64,000 bases of DNA, from the NCBI GenBank assembly GCA_037783545.1, contig JBBELK010000001.1, forward strand, positions 1,240,001 through 1,304,000, given 5' to 3'. Positions 1 to 10,790 of this stretch are shown here, in pieces. Each line of letters starts with the position of its first letter. Position 1 is the stretch's first letter. The notes under the pieces are model-generated. The model worked only from the letters and a program-made list of their open reading frames with translations. It searched no databases and was not told where the DNA came from. This DNA is from Henricia sp. BOLD:AAB3569. Taxonomy: Eukaryota > Echinodermata > Asteroidea > Spinulosida > Echinasteridae. The position numbers and the translations under genes are program-made.

Positions 1-36
1 TACCGGTTTGTTTTGCTGGAATTGTTGGCAAAATAA

Positions 37-180
37 TCATCGTGGCTGGTTATTTCCCTCAAGGACCTGCGTAGTGGTTATGCCTGGCAAGGTTTGGGTG
101 AGTTTTAGGGGGAATTAGTGTGTCACGGTGAGAAAATGACACATTTGTTTTGTCCTGTTTTTGCGATGGCGGGTTCATGT
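37..180. repeat. Dispersed repeat, empty-site copy
   Basis: This segment is repeated with mismatches at about 1747-1835 plus 2242-2296. Shared blocks include the strings around TCGTGGCTGGTTATTTCCCT and GTGTCACG..GAGAAAATGACAC. The second copy is split by a 406-bp MITE, so this copy shows the site before insertion. No coding potential was recognised. Confidence 0.6.
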
Positions 181-185
181 TCATA

Positions 186-256
186 ACTTCTCTCAGCTCT
201 ACACGTGAAAAGACCACATCCCAATGAAAAATGATAAAAAAAGAGCTGAGATTATC
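186..256. repeat. Short hairpin element with CTCAGCTCT ends
   Basis: The segment starts with CTCAGCTCTAC and ends with its inverse (AGAGCTGAG) about 55 bp later, with an interior reading like CCACATCCCA..ATGATAAA. Very similar units occur at 1338-1404 and 2297-2385, so it belongs to a small dispersed hairpin (MITE-like) family. Confidence 0.5.
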
Positions 257-263
257 TTAGCTA

Positions 264-890
264 GGCCACCAGCACGTACATGTACCATGCATGTACTAGC
301 ACGGTACAGACAAGGGGGCGCTGTTCACATTTATTCGCTCTTGCCAGTGTGGCATGTACCGTACCGCCGGCGCTCTGCCTAGCGAATCTACCGGTACAGT
401 CACTGACGCGATTATAAATTAATGGTTGACAGGACAGATATACTAAAAATAGTATATTTATTGGAAAAATAGCAAAGTACAGGTGCTTAAAAAATTTGGC
501 GGCATCCTTACTCAAAAGCTATAGGCATGGAATTGTATGGTTTCCGAAGTTTCTGTGGTTCTCATCGAGTCCTTTCTGATTTTTGTTTTACAATTTGTTA
601 AATTGGGAGGGAGGGAAGGGGAGTTGGGTGGCAATATTTTTCGTCATCTAACGGAATTGTAACTGCATTTCCATTAGTTAAAGAAAAAAATCATACTTCA
701 TTCGTAGTTGAGACATTGGCAACCGTGTAAACAACGCAATTGTCATACATGGACCATGGACAATCATTTTGAGAGTAATTGGTCGATAACTAAACAGCTT
801 GTAGGTTTTCTAACTAACTATCAATTTACAAAGATATTTAAACAATAGCGCCCCCCTTGTCTGTACCGTGCTAGTACGTGCTGGTGGCCC
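264..890. mobile_element. MITE with ~45-60-bp terminal inverted repeats
   Basis: The left end (GGCCACCAGCACGTAC ... GCACGGTACAGACAAGGGGG) is the reverse complement of the right end at about 845-890, apart from a short extra block in the left arm. The 620-bp interior has no convincing reading frame. It is a non-autonomous inverted-repeat element of unknown superfamily. Confidence 0.6.
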
Positions 891-1249
891 AAAGATCGAC
901 TGCGCCGAGTCCACATGGTCTAAGCCGGCGCCATCTTGAAACGGGGAAAAAACTGGGATGACATGCGGTATGATTGCTCCTGAAAGATTCGGGTTTTACG
1001 GACGAGTGTATGCCACTTTTCAGACAATTTCAGCCAGGGAGGTATGTAGAACGTGTAGAGATTTTGATTTTACCAAAAATAGCAATTTCCTGTAAAATGA
1101 CTTGTCTAAAGATTATATTTTGAGCAACGATTTTGATGGGGAAAAAAAAGTGCTGATCTTGAAAGCCACCCAGAGAGGTCTGGGTGGCTTTCAGTATTTG
1201 GAAGTACATGTAGCATGTGGACTAGCTGAGGTTACATGTACCTCAGCTC

Positions 1250-1337
1250 TAGCTAATGTTACCTTAGCCCTATCTTTATCATGTGGTTGTTATATAACAA
1301 CCACATGATAAAGATAGGGCTAAGGTAACATTAGCTA
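1250..1337. repeat. Perfect 88-bp palindrome
   Basis: Two 44-bp arms (1250-1293 and 1294-1337) are exact reverse complements with no spacer; the centre reads GTTGTTAT|ATAACAAC. The palindrome is bracketed by the same decamer CCTCAGCTCT (1241-1250 and 1338-1347). That decamer is also the terminus of the neighbouring small hairpin family, so it looks like a head-to-head dimer of a MITE arm. Confidence 0.85.
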
Positions 1338-1404
1338 CCTCAGCTCTAACTTTTATCATTTTATTCGGATGTGGTTTTTCGTACATGTATGTAGAGCTGA
1401 GGTT
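1338..1404. repeat. Second short CTCAGCTCT hairpin element
   Basis: Begins CCTCAGCTCTAAC and ends with the inverse AGAGCTGAGG, about 67 bp in all. The interior contains TTATTCGGATGTGG, which matches inverted the ACATCCGAATAACCACAT interior of the copy at 2297-2385. Confidence 0.55.
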
Positions 1405-1835
1405 ACTTACAATTTTTTCAGTTCAGTTCATTTGATTTCCACTCATTCAAATGAAGTTTTACACCGATAAATTTATATTTACATTAATGTTGAGTGGAGG
1501 AGATCTCCGAAAGCAGAGCTTGTATGTGGAGACCCCCCTAAATAATATCAACATGAGCACGATATCGCAAATTCAGTCTGTGCACTGGTACTAAACTTGT
1601 GGTAGTCTGGTAATCGACCGCGCATTGCCATTCCTTTGTACACGGATTGACACATCGTATACAAAATTACAAGAATTGATTGTGTACACATCGGCTGTCA
1701 TTCAAGACCTCCTTTTTTACTGCAATTGACTTGTGTAGGCTGATTTTTCATCGTGGCTTGTTATTTCCCTGAAGGACCTGCATAGTGGTTATGCCTGACA
1801 AGCCTTAAGATTTGGGTGAGTCCCAGGGAGAATTA

Positions 1836-2241
1836 GGGCGTGTTTGTTTCAGACTGATCTAGATTCAGATCGGCGCATATCCAAGGTAAACTCGTTCACT
1901 TCGCGCACATCCTGATCGAGATCTGTGATCTGTCGAATCCTTCTCGAGAGATGGTTCAGCCCTAAATCTAAAATGCCGACGTAAACATCGTGGAGATTTT
2001 GTGTGAGTAAAACCGTGTCGCTTCAGTTTTCAGAGGCAACACACGATACAAACAAATTTAGAATGCTTGTTTATTTACGACGAATGTTGTAGGAGAAATT
2101 TGGAACAGAAATTTGACAAATTTGGTAAATAAATTGCAATTCACGTGATTTGAGATCCGAGTTGAGAGCGGTTTCGTTTGTTTCTGCGCTGTAAAACAGA
2201 TCGGAATCTGGATTCGGATCTGTCATAAAACAAACACGCCC
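1836..2241. mobile_element. Harbinger/Tourist-like MITE, TTA target duplication
   Basis: The 406-bp insert starts GGGCGTGTTTGTTT and ends with its exact inverse; the inverted similarity continues imperfectly inward. It is flanked by TTA on both sides (1833-1835 and 2242-2244). The related segment at 37-180 reads straight through GAATTAGTGTG and provides the unfilled site. A 3-bp TTA duplication and GGG-starting ends are characteristic of PIF/Harbinger MITEs. No transposase is present. Confidence 0.75.
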
Positions 2242-2296
2242 TTAGTGTGTCACGTGGAGAAAATGACACCTTTGTTTTGTGATATTGTGTTCATGT

Positions 2297-2385
2297 TGAT
2301 CCGAGTAACCTCAGCTCTACATCCGAATAACCACATCCGAATAACCACATGATAAAGTTAGAGCTGAGGTAACCTCAGCTAACCC
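2297..2385. repeat. Short CTCAGCTCT hairpin element, third copy
   Basis: The unit runs from GTAACCTCAGCTCTACATCC to AGAGCTGAGGTAACC. It contains the duplicated block ATCCGAATAACCACAT. Same family as 186-256 and 1338-1404. Confidence 0.55.
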
Positions 2386-2392
2386 GCCACAA

Positions 2393-2470
2393 TGGGGCGA
2401 AGTGACCATAGTGTCAATGGGGCGAAGTGGTATGGGGTGAAGTGGAAGTGGGGCGAAGTGACTGTAAAGC
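2393..2470. repeat. Short GGGGCGAAGTG minisatellite
   Basis: Irregular tandem copies of ATGGGGCGAAGTG are present. Related GGGCGAAGTGG strings form the interior of two MITEs at 49.33-49.84 and 54.06-54.53 kb, so this may be a remnant of that element. Confidence 0.55.
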
Positions 2471-4074
2471 CCCCTTTCATGTAGCCTAGCTAGTGGTAAT
2501 GGTGGTTAGCTGTCATTTTGCCTCAAAATTAGAATCACACCCATAAATTTCCAGCTGGTTGTGTCCTGTAGTGGTTTTAGATATTCTTGATTAGAAAACA
2601 AATAAAAAGCACTAGGGCAGGGTAAAAGTGGGGGTAGGGACTTGGAAATCAGTGATGTCATCGTGCGCGCACTGGGTACACTAGTAGGGTAAGCGCGGGT
2701 ATATTCGACCATGAGGGGATTTCGATCAGCCTTAATTAAAAATGTACTAAATATCAAACAACTATGCTAGGGACTTGGAAATCCGTGACGTCATCGGCCG
2801 CGCGGTCGTGACACTTATTATTGGTCAAATCTGTAACCGAAAGTTCGCAAGCTTGATGGACCGCTACGTGAAATTGCACTGTAAATAATGCCCCCTTTTG
2901 TTTCTGTCATTTAGACTGTCAGGCTGATTTCTTTTTGGTGCAGGTCTATTGGGGCTGGTTTTCTTTATATTTGTGCCAAATATAATGCAAATCCACCCGT
3001 GCAGTGGTGAGATTTTCCGCCCCAAAATATCACCAAAATCGGCAGTTGGCAGGCACCATCAACTACCTAGTCTTGATTCAAGACACCAATACGGGCATGG
3101 CCATAAGCATAACAAAGCGCCCTCATGCTCTGCTTAGCACTGCTGTTTAATGTCAGTTGATGGCGCCCTGTTTACAGTCTGCTCTTAATTGGACACGAAA
3201 AATATATAACGCTTGAATTTTAGACTAACCAAGAAAATTAACATGCTTCGTGCCAAAGAGGGCGATTTGCATCACATCACAATTTTTGAAGTTACCGTCT
3301 TTTCATTTTCATTGACGATTCCGCACGTAAATTTGACGCATTTTAACAAGCAACCACTTTTACTAATTAGCGTCAACAAATAATAGAAGTATTTTCATGA
3401 ATAAATAATGTATTGACCTACTTATTGGGTTCCTTAATATCATATCTAATGTATTACATTTACCGCAAACGCTTTTTAAGTGTGAAATATTGAGCAACAA
3501 AACACGAACATGACGGTGTCGTTTTGACACCGAAAATTTATCTACAGCTTGTTGATGTTTTGATCACCCCTGTTGATGCTAAATGTGTTTGTTGACGCTT
3601 GTTGATGCTAAATAGCATGACCAATAGAGGGTGCTGTTCACCAGACCGTAAATGAACATGATATTGTGATCCACTTCCAGTGTGTTTCCGCACGAACTAT
3701 TTAGCAATGATTAGGAACGTGACCAAACAATTTAATTTTTAAATATTGTATAATTATTTTTGTTCCAAAATGTGCAGTCAAGATAATTTTACAACTTTGC
3801 CTAAAACAAAAGATATGGCAAGTTGAACCATGAAAATTGACGTCTCTTTTGTGCCATAGGTAGGGACTTTAAAATCCAATTTTGACTTAAAACCACCTTT
3901 ATGCTACAGATTATTTTTGATTGGTTAGTCTTCAATTCAAGCGGTAATTATCTTGTTCCTCTGCACATTGTAATCCAGACATGTTCAGGAATAGACCTAG
4001 TACATGTGAGGGTTCCTTTAAACTTGTGTGTTTTACTACTACTACATGTACCTCCCGTACATACATGTATGGAG
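2471..4074. other. Intergenic, no gene recognised
   Basis: No supported coding sequence was seen. The only structure I noticed is an imperfect direct repeat of about 43 bp (2634-2676 and 2767-2808, around TAGGGACTTGGAAATC..TGA.GTCATCG). Confidence 0.4.
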
Positions 4075-4660
4075 GGTAAATGATTTATGAATCAGATGTT
4101 GCAGCCAGCGGTTTTGGTTTTACAAGTCGTATCTTATTTAGGATAAAATGGCCAAAAGCGTGCATTTGTTGTTTTAAAAACAAAACACTGATTTTGTTTT
4201 AATGTTTTCAAATTTTTTGCACAGATGCAGAAAACCGTCGTAGCCATACTCCAAAATGCAGTAAAGTCTTCACAGACTACAAGTTTCTGCCTGATGCACT
4301 TATTTGACAATCCCTCCGTTTAGAGTGGTGTAATTTCCCGAAGAGTCCAAAATGCCCCACTGTCATGACTGTGGGACATTCGCAGAGAAGTTTCTTAATA
4401 AAGAATGCTGGTAAGTGTCCATCCATGCAGCCACTGTAGTTAGACTTTAACACTGAACTGTCACTTGAAGAGACATGATCATAACCCATCATACTGGTGA
4501 GTGGCCTACCGGTACATGTGTGTATGCAGCCAAGGTGGTGGGACATTTACAGGAGGGAGACGTTCAATTAATGTGAAAACTCATAATCATACTGGCAAGC
4601 ATCTGTATATATATGCAACCACTGTGGTAAGACATTTTCAACTTAACGACTTAAGGAAAA
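4075..4660 (+). pseudogene. Leader of ZNF locus 1 with decayed fingers
   Basis: This segment is homologous to the leaders of the ZNF loci at 13.2, 16.4, 21.7, 28.2 and 32.9 kb (shared strings include AAAGTCTTCACAGACTACAA and CAATCCCTCCGTTTAGAGTG). A pyrimidine-rich tract ending in GCACAG near 4223 resembles a 3' splice site. Downstream, finger-like codons are visible but lie in different frames and are broken by stops: a piece near 4354 reads PHCHDCGTFAEKF, and further CATGCAGCCACTGTAG / CATACTGGTGAGTGG fragments follow. It looks like the decayed 5' part of a longer finger array rather than a functional untranslated region, although it could act as one. Confidence 0.55.
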
Positions 4661-5467
4661 ATGAAAACCACTGATGAGCAGCCATATGCATGCAGCCACT
4701 GTGGTAAGACCTTCAAACTGAGTGGTCGCTTGAAGGCACACATGAGAACTCATACTAGTGAGCGGCCATATGCATGCAGCCACTGTGGTGAGTCATTTGC
4801 ATGGAAAAGTGCCTTGAAGACACACATCAGAACCCATACTGGTGAGCGGCCATATGCATGCAGCTACTGTGGTGAGACGTTCACACAGAGCAACCACTTG
4901 AAAGGACACATAAGAACCCATACTGGTGAGCGGCCATATGTATGCAGCTACTGTTGTAGGACATTCACACTGAGTGGGGACTTGAAGACACACATGAGAA
5001 CCCATACTGGTGAGCGGCCATATGTATGCAGCCATTGTGGTGAGACATTTAATCAAAGTTGTACCTTGAAAAGACACACAAGAACCCATACTGGTGAGCG
5101 GCCATATGCATGCAGCCACTGTGGTGGGCTATTTGCATGGAAAAGTGGCTTGAAAACACACATGAGAATCCATACTGGTGAGCGGCCGTATGTATGCAGC
5201 TCCTGTAGGAGGACATTCACACAGGGTGGTGATTTGAAGATACACATGAGAACCCATACTGGTGAGCGGCCATATGTATGCAGCCACTGTAGTGCGACAT
5301 TCATACAAAGTAGCACCTTGAAAAAACACATGAGAACCCACACTGGTGAGCGGCCATATGTATGCACCCACTGTTGTAAGACATTCATACAGAATGGTAA
5401 TTTGAAGGCACACATGAGAACCCATACTGGTGCCGAAGCAGCCGTATGTATGCAACAACTGTGGTGA
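4661..5467 (+). CDS. C2H2 zinc-finger protein, 9 fingers, ends at frameshift (ZNF locus 1, 5' part)
   Basis: The frame starts at an ATG after GGAAAA and encodes 268 residues: a short start (MKTTDEQP) and nine fingers of the form C-X2-C-X12-H-X3-H, each 28 residues with TGERP or TSERP linkers. Such proteins normally bind DNA in the nucleus, each finger reading about three bases. Recognition helices differ between fingers (for example [35 protein letters not shown]), so this part looks like a normal diversified array. No KRAB, SCAN, BTB or SET domain is present in the exon. After finger 9 the linker carries four extra bases (CCGA after GGTG, about 5433-5436). This ends the frame at 5467, while the finger code continues one frame over. 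Either the locus is a pseudogene, or it yields a truncated 9-finger product, or there is an assembly or sequence error. The start is shared with five paralogues. Confidence 0.7.
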   Translation: MKTTDEQPYACSHCGKTFKLSGRLKAHMRTHTSERPYACSHCGESFAWKSALKTHIRTHTGERPYACSYCGETFTQSNHLKGHIRTHTGERPYVCSYCCRTFTLSGDLKTHMRTHTGERPYVCSHCGETFNQSCTLKRHTRTHTGERPYACSHCGGLFAWKSGLKTHMRIHTGERPYVCSSCRRTFTQGGDLKIHMRTHTGERPYVCSHCSATFIQSSTLKKHMRTHTGERPYVCTHCCKTFIQNGNLKAHMRTHTGAEAAVCMQQLW

Positions 5468-7451
5468 GACATTCATACCGAGTAGTAACTTGAAGACACA
5501 CACGAGGACTCATACTGGTGAGCGGCCGTATGTATGCAACAACTGTGGTGAGACATTCATACTGAGTAGTAACTTGAAGACACACACGAGGACTCATACT
5601 GGTGAGCGGCCGTATGTATGCAACAACTGTGGTGAGACATTCATACCGAGTAGTAACTTTAAGACACACACGAGGACTCATACTGGTGAGCGGCCGTATG
5701 CATGCAACAACTGTGGTGAGACATTCATACTGAGTAGTAACTTGAAGACACACACGAGGACTCATACTGGTGAGCGGCCGTATGCATGCAACAACTGTGG
5801 TGAGACATTCATACTGAGTAGTAACTTGAAGACACACACGAGGACTCATACTGGTGAGCGGCCGTATGTATGCAACAACTGTGGTGAGACATTCATACCG
5901 AGTAGTAACTTGAAGACACACACGAGGACTCATACTGGTGAGCGGCCGTATGTATGCAACAACTGTGGTGAGACATTCATACTGAGTAGTAACATGAAGA
6001 CACACACGAGGACTCATACTGGTGAGCGGCCGTATGTATGCAACAACTGTGGTGAGACATTTATACTGAGTAGTAACTTGAAGACACACACGAGGACTCA
6101 TACTGGTGAGCGGCCGTATGTATGCAACAACTGTGGTGAGACATTTATACTGAGTAGTAACTTTAAGACACACACGAGGACTCATACTGGTGAGCGGCCG
6201 TATGCATGCAACAACTGTGGTGAGACATTCATACTGAGTAGTAACTTGAAGACACACACGAGGACTCATACTGGTGAGCGGCCGTATGCATGCAACAACT
6301 GTGGTGAGACATTCATACTGAGTAGTAACTTGAAGACACACACGAGGACTCATACTGGTGAGCGGCCGTATGTATGCAACAACTGTGGTGAGACATTCAT
6401 ACCGAGTAGTAACTTGAAGACACACACGAGGACTCATACTGGTGAGCGGCCGTATGTATGCAACAACTGTGGTGAGACATTCATACTGAGTAGTAACATG
6501 AAGACACACACGAGGACTCATACTGGTGAGCGGCCGTATGTATGCAACAACTGTGGTGAGACATTTATACTGAGTAGTAACTTGAAGACACACACGAGGA
6601 CTCATACTGGTGAGCGGCCGTATGTATGCAACAACTGTGGTGAGACATTTATACTGAGTAGTAACTTGAAGACACACACGAGGACTCATACTGGTGAGCG
6701 GCCGTATGTATGCAACAACTGTGGTGAGACATTCATACCGAGTAGTAACTTTAAGACACACACGAGGACTCATACTGGTGAGCGGCCGTATGCATGCAAC
6801 AACTGTGGTGAGACATTCATACTGAGTAGTAACTTGAAGACACACACGAGGACTCATACTGGTGAGCGGCCGTATGTATGCAACAACTGTGGTGAGACAT
6901 TCATACCGAGTAGTAACTTGAAGACACACACGAGGACTCATACTGGTGAGCGGCCGTATGTATGCAACAACTGTGGTGAGACATTTATACTGAGTAGTAA
7001 CTTGAAGACACACACGAGGACTCATACTGGTGAGCGGCCGTATGTATGCAACAACTGTGGTGAGACATTCATACTGAGTAGTAACTTGAAGACACACACG
7101 AGGACTCATACTGGTGAGTGGCCGTATGTATGCAACAACTGTGGTGAGACATTCATACTGAGTAGTAACTTGAAGACACACACGAGGACTCATACTGGTG
7201 AGTGGCCGTATGTATGCAACAACTGTGGTGAGACATTCATACTGAGTAGTAACTTGAAGACACACACGAGGACTCATACTGGTGAGCGGCCGTATGTATG
7301 CAACAACTGTGGTGAGACATTCATACTGAGTAGTAACTTAAAGACACACACGAGAACCCATACTGGTAAGCGGCCGTATGTACATGTATGCAGCTATTGT
7401 TGTTTTACATTCAAACAGAGTGGTGACCTAAAGAAACACTTGAGAACCTAG
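5430..7451 (+). pseudogene. Homogenised block of 23 near-identical C2H2 fingers plus one degenerate finger (ZNF locus 1, 3' part)
   Basis: The open frame runs 673 codons to a TAG at 7449 without interruption, but has no ATG before finger 7. It is therefore the continuation of the preceding frame after the 4-base insertion. Fingers start every 84 bp from 5442. Fingers 1-23 share the body CNNCGETFI(L/P)SSN(L/F/M)KTHTRTH; only helix position -1 (Leu or Pro), position 4 and one Val/Ala before the first Cys vary. Ser at 2, Asn at 3 and Thr at 6 never change. Fingers 3-8 (5610-6113) and 9-14 (6114-6617) show the same order of variants, giving a 504-bp higher-order repeat. Finger 24 has two extra residues and stops before its second His. 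Without the frameshift the locus would encode a 33-finger protein. The array has clearly expanded recently, by unequal exchange or conversion. Transcription cannot be judged from sequence. Confidence 0.75.
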
Positions 7452-7899
7452 ACCCAGTAACTAAGTCGTTGGCCCCATTTTTGACGATTTTTTAAATATA
7501 AATTTTGGCCTAACGACTTAGGCAATACATATACGCGTATGCAGAACTTTAACATGTTTAAATTTACCGCGCTTTTTGCCGAACGATGCGTTCCAGAAAC
7601 TGCCCCAAAAAACAACCAAACAGACTTCCAACATGGCCGAAAATGCACTTCCTGCATTCTAGACTTCCCAGAGATCATTCTAGTGCCTTCTTCTGGTACT
7701 TACGATCACTGCTTGAGACGGTGTGAATTTAAACAGTTGGAGAAAACAACTCTCACAGCTCACCATGCTCACGTTCTGGCGCCATTTTATTCGCAGAATT
7801 GGGGATTTGCATAAACGTCACACAGACGTATGACGCGCAATATATACGCACTAGCCCTGTCACGGGGCATCGACGACTGTTTTCTGTCACAAAATAAAC
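7452..7899. other. 3' flank of ZNF locus 1 with a short hairpin
   Basis: Directly after the stop an imperfect inverted repeat (CTAAGTCGTTGGCC at about 7461 against GGCCTAACGACTTAG near 7506) can form a hairpin with a loop of roughly 30 bases. Nothing else was recognised. Confidence 0.4.
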
Positions 7900-10165
7900 A
7901 GTTTTAGGTCTTCTGGTTGTCGCTACATTATTGGCATATACCAGTATACCGGTAGGCCTACTGAAATACGTTTAGATTGTTTCTTTTTGTCAGAACATTT
8001 ATTCCGATCAGTGTTTTTTAAAAATTTCTTTGGATGATTGGTGTTGGCGCATGGAGGAAGGAAAACAACGTGGTTAGCGGGAGCCGCTATAGAATGCGGT
8101 GGAGAATGATTACTACTGAATCTCGTTGATAAAGAAATAATCGTACAGGGTCGGGTGTTTTTGAATTTATGTTATCTTCTCGTAGACATCTTCCCCACTG
8201 GAGCTAGCTTGTTCCAGTCATGTGGTAGTCTGTGTGCACGTGACGTGTGGAACGTTTCAACTAATGGGATTTGGGTTTCCCTTCTTAGTGTGCGGTAAAG
8301 TGGCCGAGTTATTTAGGTCACTGACTTGCAATACTCGGGTGAAAACTCAGGGTTACGGGTTCTATACCCGGCTGGGGTACCTGTGCCCTTGAGCAAGGCA
8401 CTGAAACACACTTGCTCTGTCCTTCGGAAGGGATGTAAAGCCGTTGGTCCAGTGTGTTGTGTAACGCACTTAAAAGATCTCAGAGGCATTCTTTCGCTGG
8501 AAATTTTGTTAGGAATGGTACAGTCATAAGGAACAGAACCCAATACAATTTCTGGAAGTATAGAAATCGTTTCTTTTCGGCATAACATGACCGAATTTAT
8601 TAAACTACATCAAAATGACTCGGGCGTATTTTGTCCGAACACAACAGCCGGCTTACTCCACAGATTTGCGTGGATTTCCTCGGGGCATTGTATCGTCGCT
8701 TAGCAGAGTGGAAATTCTCTGAGATCTCAGGATGGTGGGGAAGATGTCTACGAGAAGATAACAGAAATTCAAAAACACCCGAACCTGTATGATTATTTTT
8801 TTGTCAACGAGATTCAGTAGGAATTATTCTCCACCGCATTCTATAGCGGCTCCTGCCAACCACGTTGTTTTCCTTTCTCCATGCAGTGTTCTCCAACATG
8901 TAAAACGGGCCTGGTGGCTGCCATCCTTTCCGCGGCGCCCGCCATGCTTTAGAAGTCGCCGCCAAGCTTTAAAACCATGCCGCCAAGCTTTAAAACCATG
9001 CCGCCAAGTGTTAAATTTTGTGACTTTACAAGACTTTACCCAGAGCAGACATAACTCAGAAACAACGAGTGCTTGATTTTCAAAGCTCATTATAATATGA
9101 ACTTTTGCCTGCCTACCTACCTACGGTACGGTGTAACGTACGTAAGGCCGGCGCAGCAGCGCTAGCCATCTACATGTAGCTACGTAAAGCTAGCAGAATC
9201 TAGAATGGAAGGGCGCCCTCTTTGGGCCGAGGTTCAACAATTTAGTTTTTAACCTGGGTTTTTACGAAATAGAAAGCTGAAAAATTAAAATCTACCGCAC
9301 TGCTATTTTTATGTGGGCGCATGGATCATGCGCCCACACCAATCATCCCAAGAAATTTTTCAAAAAAACAAGCGAAAACACTGATCGGAATAAATGTTCA
9401 GACAAAAAGAAACAATCTGAAAGTATTTCAGTAGGCCTATACATGTACACTCGGCAAAAGAAGTTCTTGGACACTGGTAAAAGTTCAAATAATTTTTAAA
9501 AATAATTCATAAAAAGCACATTATTGTATATCAATATGACCACACAATAGTTCTCTACCAGCATGATATGGAGTTAACGCGTGAGCAATCATGCATGGCT
9601 GGTTACACGCATTGAACAATAGCAAGTACAGTAACAGAAAATTGCAAGAAATGGAGCATTCAAATGCTAATAATCATGTCCATCCTGCAGGCCTAAATTT
9701 TGTTAACATTTCCAGTGGAATAATGATGCATCCAAGATGAATAATTTCCTCTTCTTTTCAAAATGGCATTTAATTTTGACTTGACAATGTGCACGGGATT
9801 TGTTCAATAATGAACCCCCAGCAAAGAAACATACTGCTTTTTTCTTTCAATGGATCATTATGCCACATAAACTGTTTCACAATTGAATAACTGAATGCTC
9901 CATTTCTTGCAATTTTCTGTTACTGTACTTGCTATTGTTTAATGCGTGTAACCAGCCATGCATGATTGCTCACACGTTAACTCCATATCATGCTGGTAGA
10001 GAACTATTGTGTGGTCATATTGATATACAATAATGTGCTTTTTATGAATTATTTTTTAAAATTATTTGAACTTTTACAAGTGTCCAAGAACTTCTTTTGC
10101 CGAGTGTACATGTATATGCCAATAATGTAGCGACAACCAGAAGACCAAAAACTGATTTCTATAGT
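7900..10165. mobile_element. Nested foldback complex of four arm pairs
   Basis: Four sets of inverted repeats are nested. Outermost: about 7903-7945 against 10110-10155 (GGTTGTCGCTACATTATTGG). Next: 7950-8055 against 9330-9445 (around GTAGGCCTAC.GAAATAC and ACATTTATTCCGATCAGTG). Inside that: 8056-8197 against 8740-8890 (AACAACGTGGTTAGCGG.. and TATCTTCTCGTAGACATCTT). A separate pair lies on the right side: 9447-9661 against 9895-10108 (AAGAAGTTCTTGGACAC). The arrangement suggests inverted-repeat elements inserted into one another. No transposase frame was seen. It lies between ZNF loci 1 and 2. Confidence 0.7.
8291..8535 (+). mobile_element. tRNA(Ser/Leu)-derived SINE
   Basis: The head has a pol III A box (TGGCCGAGTTATTTAGG, 8301-8317) and a B box (GGTTCTATACC, 8358-8368). 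The intervening ACTTGCAAT and extra-arm region resemble class II tRNAs (Ser/Leu). The following body contains CCCTTGAGCAAGGCACTG and GCCGTTGGTCCAGTGTG, strings I recognise as recurrent in SINE-like repeats of deuterostome genomes. It lies in the loop of the innermost inverted repeat of the foldback complex. SINE exact ends are uncertain. Confidence 0.65.
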
Positions 10166-10790
10166 GCCTTGAAGATAGAGACACATGAGAACCCATACTG
10201 TATGTATGCAGCCACTGAATGTTAACTTGAAGTCACACATGAGAATCCATACTGGTAAATGGCCATATGCATGCAGCCACTGTAGTGAGACATTCACAGA
10301 AAGTAGAAGCTTAAAGACACACATGAGAACCCATACTGGTGAGCGGCCGTATGTGTGCAGCTACTGTGGTGAGACATTCGCACAGAATAGTCACTTAAAG
10401 ACGCACATGAGGATTCATACTGGTGAACCGCCATATGTATGCACCCACTGTGGTGAAACATTCACACAAAGTAGTACCTTGAAGAAGCACATGAGGATCC
10501 ATACTGGTGAGCGGCCATATGTATGCAGCCACTGTGGTAAGACATTTAAAGAGAATGGTCACTTGAAAAGACACATGAGAACCCATACTGGTGAGCGGCC
10601 GTATGTATGCAGCTATTGTGTTGAGACATTCACACAGAGTAGTGTCTTGAAGATACACATGATAACCCATACTGGTGAGTGGCCATATGGATGCAGCTTA
10701 AGTTGTAAGACATACAAACAGAGTGGTCACTTGAAGAAGCACATGAGGATCCATACTGTTGAACGGTCATGCATCCAGTCACCATGGTGA
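10163..10790 (+). pseudogene. Partial C2H2 zinc-finger locus (ZNF locus 2)
   Basis: An open frame from an ATG at 10185 encodes 201 residues, but that ATG is the Met of an H-M-R-T-H linker, not the leader start shared by the other loci. The first finger is degenerate and frame-broken upstream (fragments around CTTGAAGATAGAGACACATG). Five ordinary fingers follow, with helices such as [28 protein letters not shown] and QSSVLKI. Finger 7 is degenerate (C-X3-C, TYKQ instead of TFKQ), and the frame then ends. The leader is missing and the locus abuts the nested foldback complex at 7.9-10.17 kb, which may have removed the 5' part. A truncated, probably non-functional copy is the best reading. Confidence 0.65.

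Noticed and set aside
5385..7277. 630-codon open frame antisense to the finger array
   Set aside because: It is the inverse of the 84-bp repeat; stop codons are simply absent from that repeat in this frame. The same holds at 13318-14898, 16567-18222, 22349-23134, 28454-29671 and 32850-33956.
5442..7373. 84-bp regular repeat looking like a CRISPR or satellite array
   Set aside because: The repeat encodes the C2H2 finger consensus with no unique spacers, in a eukaryotic context.
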